DNA from: Ampelocalamus luodianensis
Taxonomy: Eukaryota; Streptophyta; Magnoliopsida; Poales; Poaceae
Reading direction: 5' to 3'
DNA: 64,000 nucleotides
Assembly (NCBI GenBank): GCA_036346255.1
Contig: CM070639.1
Location: forward strand, 32,890,165 to 32,954,164
The first letter of the stretch is position 1, and the number at the start of each line of letters is the position of its first letter. Made by a program: the position numbers and the translations under genes. Below the pieces are notes generated by a model, which worked only from the letters and a program-made list of their open reading frames with translations, searched no databases and was not told where the DNA came from. Of this stretch, positions 23,084 through 34,492 are shown one piece after another.

Positions 23084-26000
23084 GTGATTCGACCCGAATC
23101 TAAACACACGTAGCGAAAGAACAATCACGATCGAGAACGAACAACGGTAACCACGCACTGTTGTGAACAACACCGGCTAAAGCTCATGCACGCGAAACTC
23201 CAACTTCCCCAGTAGCCTCTCCCTCGGACTGAAAATACCACAACACAACGACGTAACACGACGTCTGATCTAACACTCAACCCGGTACTTCCAGGTACAC
23301 TCATCGGACAAAACTCGAAGGTAAGATCTCACTCGATGGTCAACGGCGCAAACGAAACCTCAAACTCTGGATCTCCCAGGTACTCACTCAACACGAGAAC
23401 ATACAAGATATTACGTACTCCGCGTAAGGACTCGAGACAGTCCTAGCGATACGCCAACTAGCGAAAACAACCCAATATATCTTGGGTTAACCTTCCCAAT
23501 GATACCGAACCACACGACAAGCACAAAGAACACGGAACTCGTGTTCCACCTCTCAATCGAACTCTTCACTAAAGCAAGGATCACCTCCTTTAACCAGAAA
23601 CATACGACAAAACTCTCTTTAAGCAAACTCTTTTACCAACAAAACCCATCTGAAAACGAAAGATTCACATCGCAACTAAGTGTTACCATTTCGGTACTAA
23701 AGAGTCAAATCCAGAATCGAATTTCATCACGAAAACCTTTCCACCTTCCAAGTGGCGGTTTGCGAATAAACATCACGAAAACTAAAGGAGGAATAATTTT
23801 AAATGCCCAAATCAAAACTTCCTTTATTCTTCCCGAACCGATAAGAACCACACATACCAAAATTGAGTCAAACTCAACTTACGAAAGACATTGGTTAACA
23901 AAGACAAAGCTCATGCGAGAATAAAGAAAATGCTTCACTAATCAAGAAGACATCTTTTCCTTGGTTTCACTTTTTGGAATAAAATATCTCTCTAACCTTG
24001 GAATTCGAATTCATCGCATACCACACGGTCTCAAACCTCTTAATTTAACATCATCAAATTAGGCTTAAACCAAAATACATCATCACCTCCAACTTTCAAG
24101 AATAACACGTCGAATCCTCAAGATACCCGCTCATGAACTACATCGAAGGGTTCTATCGACAATCATTCCACTACTCGTAATACTCCAGTTTTCTATCTCC
24201 TCTACACACAAATCTTTGGGCGACCAAAAGTCTAGCATGAAAATGGAAAGCCCAAATTTAACCTCCAAGACCCCTACAACGAATTCCTCTTATAACACAT
24301 GGTGAAATCATCGGATTAAATCTCTAACATCCCCACAATTCCGATATAATCACTCATTAACATCATCAGGATTCACTCACACAACATCGCAATACTTTCC
24401 AATTGTGTTACTCTATAAAATTAATTAAGGTTTCCATACATTTGATAATCCCCAACATTTCAACATGAACCAAAGTTCTGGAACTACACTATACCATAGG
24501 TCCTACTTAGTCGAACACTATACAGTTTTACTTCGAAGCCATACATTCCATCTGAATACACTTCCCTCCAAGAGGTTCAGGTCAAAACCAACTCATCTTC
24601 TATTACTCCTCCAATAGCTTGGTAGCAAAAATCTCACCCCTACAATCACTTAACCACCACCAAACAATTGACAACTTACGCTTTGTAAAACTTTGCAACA
24701 CAAAATTGTTGATCCTTTCTCAAAAGAAAGAGGCGAACAAGGGCAAGTTTCACCACACAGGAAAATGTTGCTACTCACAGTGAGCACGAAACCGAAAGAA
24801 ATAATCTGATAATGAAGATAAGGAAAAACGAAAGTTGAGTTCACAGCGAAGGGTACGCATCCCTCAAAAAGGGAATAGCAAATAACCACCAATAAGAGAA
24901 AAAAATGACATTGCGATTGAAACTCGACAACTCTTGAGTGAAAAGAGCAAAAAAGTTTATGAACAATTCGAATAACTACAAGTTACAAAACTGGACTCAA
25001 ATTCTCAAATATTCCTCTGCACTCTTTCCTTTAACACCGAAATTAATTCTTTGACTAACATCGCTTTGCCACAACGCACAAGATAAGATCTTTAGTCCAA
25101 ACCACAAGGACTAATTAAGAACCAATGAAATTCTTCAATACGTCATATTTGTTCGTGAACTGCTCAACTACACAAGAAACATGAGATCCAAATAATCTCA
25201 ATCACCAAACTCAAAACTTTTTCAATTATAGGATTTCATGAAAAGCAAGCGATTAATCTCCTTTTAAGGAACCAACATAATTTTCTTTAATTGCGACTTC
25301 ACGTTGCCAACTCAAACCAAATCCGTTAAGATTCAATCACATGAATCTCTTAAGAAGCAACAAGACAATTCAATACCTCAATTTATTTAAAATAATTTCA
25401 GCTACCGGTGATTCAATAGCTCAAAGAAAATATCACGAAAGCTAAACTTGAAATATTCTCATCGAACGATATCACCAAAGGCGATCAAATTACTATGGGT
25501 ATTAACATCAATTTCACAACAACAATTAGAAAACACTTGAAAGACCCACGTGAAAAGAATGGGTTGATTCTTTCTCAAAAGAAGAGACAAATGGAAACGA
25601 CTTTCACCAACTAGAAAACTCATCTACCACTCAGACCGAACACGGGACCAATGAAGAAACCAATTAAGCAATGAACTTATAGAACATAAGTGAAGTCCAC
25701 GATTGAAAGCATAAGCCTCACAAGAAGAGAATATCGAATCTTAACAGATAAGAACAAATAAGTATTCAAAATCAAGCACTTGCATCATCAAGAACCATTA
25801 TAACTTTGCAACATATCGTTACTCGATAAACTTCATTTACCACATAAAAGCCTGAACCCTCAAAAGATCATGAACATAAAACTTGAAATTTGATCATTTA
25901 GAGAATATCACCATAGGTGATCAAATTACTACGAGAATTAACCTCATTCTCACAATTTTGACGATTTAATAACATCGACAACATACACTAGTACTGAGAA

Positions 26001-27437
26001 TCATCAAACTTTATTACTCCATCCTAAAACTTCCCAAAGGGAATACAAACCACAAGGTTGAAACAAATTTATTATAACAAGATTATGCTAACCAATATCA
26101 ATATCACAAGGCACGAAAGCAAAGACTACTTACGAAATTAATCTACTCAACTATTGGTGTTGCTTAGCACCTTCTTCAGCGCTCATTAACAATCGATGAT
26201 GGTATTAATCATGTGTGTACATACAGTACTAATTCCATTTGCAATCACATAACCATATGTAAACATAGATTCACATTTCACCTTTGTTCGTAAATCATTT
26301 CAAAACATGATTAAAGATTCACTAACATAATTTTCTATAAACAAGGTTTCACGATCGATACACAAAGACCCATCCGGTCCTTTATGCAAGTTTCAACAAT
26401 TTTAGCATACCAGAAATAGACAAATCTAGCTCTTACGTAAGATCTATAGGTTCTGAACGGATATGGACAGTCTTTATTTAACCTACACCATGTATCAAAT
26501 ACAAGGACATTTCAAATTAATCAATTTCACTTTCATGGATGGTAGTTAAGAATAATTGATTTGCACCATGCTAATAACCCAACTTGGTAACTCATATCGT
26601 AACAATTTATTCGTTTAGTTATAACTTCTCATTTTAAGCATGGCAAGACATCACAAAAGGATTCTAACACCTTACTACAGCAAAAGAGAGACTTCAAACC
26701 TCAACGCTCGAAGCAATCCAAAAGAAACGCATAAAGCCAAAGCTTTCCCATGCAAACGAACTTACAGCGGAAAACTGTCACTAACCAAGCTATCAAACGA
26801 GTAAATGAGTCATTCTTTTTCAATGAGAAAGAAGGAGCAACCATGAAAACATCAATCTTGTCAATTGACAACGACCACAAGTGGTAAAAGCAACTCAACA
26901 GTTGAAAAGCAATATTTGTTTCAGAGAACCAAGAGGGATCTATTGAAAACCATAAACTATCATGAACCACAAACCCAGGAGAAATTCATCAACCACCATA
27001 GGACAAGAATTGCCAAATTTAGAAATCAAGAAAGAGAACAACTTTCTAAAGCAACTCACGCTTAACACCTGAAACTATGGTACTCGGGGTAACTACTCCT
27101 CTAACCACGTTCTGCGAACAGTGGTGTAACCTGGTGAATCCCAGAGTAACAACCACGACCCCCACTTCTTATCATCCATTAACAACACGCTTCACCAAAA
27201 TACTCCATTATGAATATACAGGATCATCTCATGACAATCATAGAATTAGTTCATAGATATATAATATCACAGCAGATCATAGATTAACCACAAGAATGAT
27301 AGTACGGAAGCAATTCAAGAACAGTTCAACATGATGAATCACATCACTAGAAATACGGATATCTGGATTACCCAAACCCCACCTCACGTGCACAAGTGTG
27401 TCATTTTAATATCTTAATTACCACGGACCTAAAGCCC
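23084..27437 (-). other. Non-coding interior of the 9.15-kb element
   Basis: 4.4 kb, A-rich on the plus strand, with no ORF above 141 codons and no Gag, protease, RT or integrase motif on either strand that I can recognise. It contains diverged direct repeats: the phrase CTTTCTCAAAAGAAAGAG near 24714 recurs near 25571, each followed by a similar TTTCACCA segment, and ATATCACCAAAGGCGATCAA near 25467 recurs near 25906. The ORF at 23499-23924 has no recognised domain. Confidence 0.7.
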
Positions 27438-27450
27438 GCTCGATACCAAG
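27438..27450 (-). other. Primer-binding site, variant
   Basis: The minus strand reads CTTGGTATCGAGC directly after the LTR end. It is the initiator-Met site TGGTATCAGAGC with a base missing in the middle. Confidence 0.75.
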
Positions 27451-29826
27451 CGTAACACCACGCTATTCGGAAGCCAAGATGTCACCTAAAACATCTAACA
27501 TACATCCATAATGCGGAAGAATTTGAATAAAATCAACTAATGATAGTATCAAAACAACCAAGACATGATGAAGGTATCCTTCCTTCACCATCTAATCTAT
27601 TTATTTCAGTTCATTGATAATGAAAGTTCACATGCGATAATAATTCAACATCAATGTGGAGAAGGTATCCTTCCTTCACCAATTATAAATTTATTATTAC
27701 AGTTCATCATTTACGAATGTAAAATAGAACTAAATTTAATCTTGAACATGAATTGGATGATGTGAACAAGTAGTGCGTGTCTACTCCTCCCAAGTGAGCC
27801 AACATCGGGGTTACCTAAAATAAACAAACAATGCAAGAGTGAGTCCACGACTCAAAGCAAGTACAAGATAAAGGGACATAACACACATATGAACAAGTCA
27901 TCATCATAAGAGAATATGAGCATACATCGAATGAAAACTTAGGAATGCATGGCATGAATGAATGTACTCAAGGATGGACTGCACACATGCTTATACCGGT
28001 ATAGCGAGTGACACACCCGTCGGTGTTCACTTAAGCCCGCACCTTAACAAAAGTGCGGGATCCAAGTCCTATATGAAGAACGTTTCATATAGGTGTCCAA
28101 AGCTGCCCATACTGGAATTGATGGGTCTTACGTGCCCATACCGAATTTATGGGTCTTTCAATCCACTCCGTGGACGGACATGACAATGTCCAAATCTGCC
28201 CACATTGGAATGGTGGGACTTACAATCCACTCCGTGGACAAAACATGAATAAAAGGATGCATGATATGAACATGAACAGGATAATACCATCTCTCAAGAT
28301 ATACTCCACATAATGAAAGAACATAACCGATTCAAAGATCTCGGGTAACACAATATGTCACATTATATTCATGTAAACATTCACAATCACAACATTTAAA
28401 ATCAACAAAGTACTTGCCTTCCGCGTTGCGACGCGTTAGCAGGCAACGATGGCGCTCCCAAACCCATAGACTCACGGCCTAAACAATTAAATAACCGAAA
28501 TAAGAACAACATAGAGCCCATCATGAATTAATATTCTACACTACCCTCTTGCACACCCAAAACATAGTCATAACCGAATCTGAAATTCCAGCAACAACAT
28601 GGAATCCCATCAGACAGCAGCACGGTAAAGACCAAAACTAATGATCTGGGACTCCAAAAGAGATGAGCCCAGATCCTACACGAGCTTAATAAATATATCT
28701 ACAACTTTGTAGTTGACGAGATAACCCAATTCGGCCAAACTAAATTGCTAATGTCAACGAAACAGCAGAACAGAATCTGGTGAGCAATTAGAACAGCAGA
28801 ACTAAAACGTCCATAACTTTTAAACTACAACTCCGAATTGAGTGTTCTTTAACAATATGAAAAGGTTATGAAATTACCTACAATAACCTAGTTGGCACGA
28901 CATTCATATTTTGCCTTTAACAAAAAGTGGCACACGTGTCAAAACTAAAGATAGAAACTGACATACAATCTGGACAGACTGACCTACAATCTGGACAGTC
29001 ACAATGAAAAGTGCATAACTTTTGATCTGTAAATCCAAATGAGGTGTTCTTTATCAATCCTGAAAGCTAGTGATATCACCTTCAAAATTTGTTATGGGCA
29101 AGACCTCTGAATCACCTTCTAACTAGGCCATATATCAACCTATACAGAGACTGCTAATTCTCGTCAGGATTCTGGACAGCAGATAATAAATCTATCATAA
29201 CTTTTGACTCGAAAGTCGGAATTTAGTGTTCTTGGCGGCCACCGAAAGCTAAGAAAACAGCCTCTAGGAGATGGGATCCTCTGATTCGGCCTCTAAGATT
29301 GCGAAAACAGCCGCGCAAACGACTGGACAGAATTGAATTTCCAACAAACAGACTTTGATCTAATCAAATTTAATCGGTTTCACTTCTACGACTAATCAAA
29401 CAACAACAACCGCAATCGTTACCCTTTGAGACACACGCGTGCCGCTGAAATACCCCGCTAGATGCTCATCTCCTCTTCTTCTTCTCTCTCCTCCACCTTT
29501 CTCCTTGGCCGACAAAGAATGGAGAGCACCACCAAGAGAGAGCAAAGTGCAAGGAGGGCGCATCAGAGCGGCGCAGCGGCGTGGCGAACACTGTAGCAAT
29601 GCGTGCTACAGTTGTGGGCTAGGTTTCCCCATCCTTTTATTAGTGGCGGCCCCTCATGGGCTTCCTAGGCCAAAGCCCAAGCCCAGTTGTCAAAGAATTG
29701 CAGATTTTCCTCGTCTAAAGTTTAATTTCTCTTTTCACTGCTTCCTTCATTACAATAAGTTGGAGTATTACAGAAAAACCCCTTTTTCGTTTACTCTCCT
29801 TCCGTAGAAACATTCGGGGTATTACA
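27451..29826 (-). repeat. 5' LTR (right copy) of the 9.15-kb element
   Basis: 2376 bp, aligning with 20678-23069. Its inner end reads CGTAACACCACGC where the other copy has TGTAACACCCTAGC, so the terminal dinucleotide is mutated. The largest differences are in the segment 29517-29580 (22765-22840 in the left copy). Confidence 0.92.
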
Positions 29827-32800
29827 TATAAATACATGGCTAATCAAGTGGTGAGGCTCTATGCTACAAGTTATTTTGCATTAAGTAGGTTTTATTTGCA
29901 ATATCAATATGTAATACTTTACAACGAAAATTTTAAAGAGTAGTTAAATAGATAAAAGACAACAATTAAGTAATTGAATGAACAACAATTCGTAACCCTC
30001 CTCGGCTGCGAGCAACATTTTATTTTCAGCCATAAACATGGCAGACAACTCAAGTATAAATCATAAATCATTCCCTCGTTTTCCAATAAGAAACATTTTT
30101 GTGAAAACCAAAACTACACCCATTAAGTCTGCACTAAGCACGCTCATGACCGCGAGCATGACCATTTAAATAGATTTACACTCTGTAGAGGTGTACAACT
30201 TTACCTACATCACACGAATTCTCTAGTTTATCCAGCATCTGTCGATACCACCACTCACTACCTTTGGTTAGCAGTCTAGAGCACACGTCTAAGCCTTTAC
30301 ATCATCTTGCCCTAACCTTGCACTTAGCCTAGCGAATGTTTATCCTCACTTCACCCAAGTACATCCCCGTCTCAGTGTGGCATTCGTCGTTGTGTCGGCA
30401 ATCATACATGCTCCCACGTCTACTGCCTACCCCTCATGCAAGGCTAGATCTTAATAACTTAATTAGCTAAGGCCGTCCCATACCAACACATATGATTGTA
30501 CACTTAGGCTTAGATTGGAGTTGCTACCGTTCGGTCCTTAATTGACCTGGGCGAGAATCTCCCCCTATCTACTTGTGAGACTCCTCTCTTACACTTCTCA
30601 TAATATAATATAACTCGCTCGCATCGAAAACTAAGTTTTTTATTTTATTTTTATACAAAATAATAGAGGTACACCCCTCTTGGCTTTCTTTTCAAAACTC
30701 CCAAGTTCATATTTATCATGTCGTCCTTTTAGAACTTTTTAGGAAAAACATCCGCTCTATTAAGCATTTGTGCGATATTCGTACTCGAAAACTCCCAACT
30801 TGACATTATATATTGCCTAACCTATAACCTAATGGCTACAATAGTGGGGATACCAAATTTTCAAGGATGTTCATGCATCGAATAGGATTTACAACCATCG
30901 TTGTCCCAAACATAGCAATTTCATGTCAATATACACGCATGCATAATAGATTTTGCAAAAAGAAATACAATAAGTAAAATAGTAGGATCAACATGATCAA
31001 AGGGGTTTCTTGCCTTGCGTATTTTGTTTAGAAAATGAGGTCGCTTGATCGTCGTTAAACTCACTTGCAAATTCCGGTATCTATTCGGAAGAACCAAAAA
31101 CAAAACACAAACAGAGAAATAAATTTGCAAATCCGAATATTTTTGCATATTCATATAGATAATGATTTTATATGAATTTAACAAACATATTCATTTCATT
31201 TGGAGCTTGTATGTAAAATTTATTAACATTTTGATTTGCTTTGGTTGTTAAATCCTGAAAATAAAGGTGACGCCAAAAGCGTATTTTCTGAAATTTATGC
31301 TTTCCATCAGAGAGACGGTCTGTATTTCATTTGAACTGAAAATGGATCTTCTCATTTTATGAATTGTTCTTCTTATTGGAAGCGATCAGTGGTGTACGAC
31401 AGATGAAATTGACTTGCGTTCAATTTGTTGTTGAATTGGTACTGTTCTAATGAGAGTATCTTATCATGACTTCCCTAGGAGGCCTAAATCATTCGCATAA
31501 TTTCTTTTGTTAATATTTCCTATTTGTCGAGGAAGTTCCATGATTTAAGTGTCCCCTATGGGTATTATCTAGATACCATCCTTGTGATTTAGACAACGAC
31601 TTTTATGCATCTAAGTTTCATCATTGTGTTAATATGTTCTTTTCTAAGTTATTATCGTGATTAAGCTCATACTAAGATACACCTGTTACCCTAGGATACC
31701 TTTCACCTAAAATACATACTAAGGACTATTTTTAGTTGAGTAGCTAATCACTTATTTTATTTCATGGAGCCTAGGTGTTATTTGAGTACTAATTCTCACT
31801 TAGCAAATATCCATCCTAGTTGATGGATTCTCAGCAAATATCCATCCTAGTTGATGGATTCTCAATTCTCCTAACAAAGGGCTGTTCATAGGATTCACTA
31901 TGGTTACCTTTTATTTTAACCTGGAGGATCTAATGGGAGAGCCTACATGGCAAGAACTCATAGTTTAGATTCTACCTTCCACTTAGACTTAATTAGGCAT
32001 GTGGTATATGGTTCAAGTTATGTCCTAATCAAAATGTACTCGATGAAAGGATAACCCTTCGTCAAGTCAATTATTAGCGGCCCGGGGTCTGGTGGCCACA
32101 TAGATACCTTAACCGTACATGGCTACATTTTAATAAAGTTTTAAGATATATATTATGGTTAACACCATTTCTAGTTAACCCCTATTTTAACCTAGACCTT
32201 AGTGTCACACTAACTAGTCTTGAATTAATGTTCACCACTATTTTCACTTTGACCGGTAATTAAATAGATTAACATTATATTTAAGAGCCTTATGACTGGT
32301 CATCATTTCATGTTACGCTGGTTTTTCCCGGTTAACATGCGACACTAGGTTTTTGGATAATCCTCTATTTAGGTGGGTACTAGGTGTATTGTAACTACCT
32401 TATAAATTTAATTATGCCTAACTAAGTCGTTTCGATAGTGTTTAACTTAGTTGATACCATTACTAGTTATTATCTAGTTTCACTTGGCATTATTGGTGTG
32501 GCTAATCTAATAACAGAATTTGTGTGGAACCTACCCTCTTATACCATCATGTCATTATTAGGGTGAATTCTTATTTACTTGCATCCTCACTACTGACCTT
32601 AGCCTATAGACTACTGCCATTATCAAGACATTAGCGATAATGGCAATTTTACCTGATTTTCAATGTGGAGTATCGTCTTATGAATTAATTTCTCTAAGTG
32701 CATACTAATATGAGTTGATATATAATATTTTTCTCATTTTGCTAAACCTTGTCATTTACTTAAATCAAATACTTTTAATCTAACCATTCATTATTTTTAA

Positions 32801-33861
32801 CTAGAGTGCAATTGCTAACTATGGTATTAACTCTGACTATTCCTAGTTCATTATATCATTGTGTAGGAGTCTACTGATTACTTTAAATAACCATGTTTCA
32901 ATCCTTGATTTCAAGTTGAATTGCTCTTTGAGCTTAAATTACTCTTGGCTAAACAAATCTACAAATTTCCTGATAACTTTTCCCTTTATCAGATGTGGCA
33001 TCTACTCAGTGTTATTTCCAATTGTTCTCTAATTACCTTCTCTGTTCATACATCCTTTTAAAGGAAAATGTCTGAGTTGAAGTGTTGTTAAGTAATTTTG
33101 TGTGATCTAACAGTTAGTCAAAAGGACTACTAGCAAATGCATTTGGTCTCTTTACAGGTGGGTCCCACTTATCGGTGTGAGAGAGAGGGACACACAGAGA
33201 GCAACAGAGAAACTAGACAGGGGGAAGCTGGGAGGCGGCTCAGGCAAGGCTCATCGCCGACGAGGGGGTCGACAGCTGCGGCCGACAGCGACAAAAATGG
33301 GACCAGGGAGGGGAGGAGGTTCGAAGGGTGGTGATGGCACAACCAGAGGTGGACGTTGGAGGCTGGGAGGTGGCAAGCGGCAGCCGGCCGTGGAGGGGAA
33401 AGAAGTTAGGAGAAGGGGCACACATGACCACCGGCTAGGGGAGGGGAGCTCATTGGAGTGATTGTCAACGACAAAGAAGGGCCGAGACGGTCTAGTAGTA
33501 GTGACCCGGGGCGGTGCGATGCGGACATCATGGTGGCGGCACTGTGGGGAAGGGAAGCACAAACTGGAGGTTGGGGATGGATGAGGGAGCTGAGGTGACG
33601 CTCCAGATGTGAGGAATCGAGAGCTGGCTCACCGAGTGAGTGCATGATGATGTAGGCGGCGATAGTGGCCAAAATGAAGGAGGCGGCGACATAGCTTCGG
33701 TGGAGGAAATCCCAAATCAGTTGAGGCCTTTTGCTTGTGGTGGTGTGGAACGCCACGAGCTCATGAAGAAGAGAAAAGATGAAGGGTAGAGATGAAGAGG
33801 ATGCCGGGGGCAATGGGAGGCCGGGACGTCGCTTAAGTAGGTAGGAGAGGAAAGCGATGCG

Positions 33862-34492
33862 TGTAACATCCCGATTTTCTGAGCTTTTTGAAAATTTTCA
33901 AAATTTAAAATTTACCATTTGGTTTATTCTGAGTTTAGTGAAGTTCCCTGGTTTTAAAATTCCCTTTCCCCTGTTGTTCCGATATCCCCTTGGCACATCT
34001 CTTTTTCTCTCCCCGCGCGTCGACCACCTCTTTGGTTTCGACCACCCTTCCTTTTTTACCACTCTCTAGTTTCGACCACCCTCTCGTGTCGACCAGCTTC
34101 TGGTTTTGACCAGCCCTTTGGTTTCGACCAGTCTGTTGGTGCCGGCTGTCTCTTAGTTTTGACCAGCCTTTCGATTTGACCTGCCCTGCCTGTTAGCCCT
34201 TGCACACCTTCTCTTTCCTCCCTCTGTTTCGTCGGCGACGTGCGCATTAAATGCTATTGTCTCCGCCCTGCCGTATTTTTTTGTTTCCCTTTTCACACAG
34301 CTCCATCTTGCTGTTGTCTTTGCCCCGTCGTATTTTTCCTTTCGTTTTCACACCGCTCCATCTTGTTGCCCGGTTCTCCTTTCTTCCTCTATAAATAGAG
34401 CACCAGGGAGCTTCTGCCCTCTTGTTTTTCCCCTTAGCTTTTCGATTCTCCCTCTCTCTCACCCCGTTTCGCCGTGCTTCGAGTTTCGCTGC
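33862..34492 (+). mobile_element. Start of an LTR (TGTAACATCCC family), split by a solo LTR
   Basis: Begins TGTAACATCCC, the same start as the minus-strand LTR that ends at 49243. It has seven TCGACCA or TTGACCA motifs at 34018-34170 and a TATAAATA box at 34390-34397 in the same context (CTCTATAAATAGAGCAC) as in the other copy. The solo LTR 34493-38723 interrupts it just downstream; the sequence after the duplication (38729 to about 38815) is the likely continuation before the gag remnant begins. Confidence 0.75.
34390..34397 (+). promoter_or_regulatory. TATA box of the LTR
   Basis: TATAAATA inside CTCTATAAATAGAGC. The surrounding block is conserved in the related minus-strand LTR (48638-48645), which supports function as its promoter. 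Confidence 0.7.

Larger units (their letters stand above)
20678..29826 (-). mobile_element. Complete non-autonomous LTR retrotransposon, 9149 bp (LARD-like)
   Basis: Target duplication TATAA at 20673-20677 and 29827-29831. Two LTRs of about 2.4 kb enclose a 4.4-kb interior. The purine-rich tract at 23070-23083 (GTTAGGGGGTAGAA on the minus strand) and a primer site at 27438-27450 fix the orientation as minus. The LTRs differ by eye only at scattered bases and a few small indels, so the insertion is among the younger ones here. The interior has no gag-pol ORF. The same LTR family occurs as solo LTRs at 42866 and 58358, so it is a multi-copy family. Confidence 0.92.
20220..33861 (-). mobile_element. 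Tekay/Del-like LTR, minus strand, truncated, split by a full element
   Basis: The plus strand starts TGTCAGACCCC at 20220, the reverse complement of an LTR 3' end ending GGGGTCTGACA. 20220-20677 and 29827-33861 form one LTR interrupted by the element 20678-29826 with its TATAA duplications. Reversed, 29827-31060 matches the conserved 3' part of the other Tekay-like LTRs; 31200-33130 is the AT-rich block and 33140-33840 the GC-rich block. The LTR start is missing: the sequence is cut at 33861 by the start of another LTR. ORFs at 33137-33813 fall in the GC-rich block and look compositional. A 31-bp duplication lies at 31802-31863. Confidence 0.75.

Noticed and set aside
23499..23924. 141-codon ORF in the interior of the 9.15-kb element
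   Set aside because: On the strand opposite to the element, with Ser/Thr/Lys-rich low complexity and no family match that I can see.
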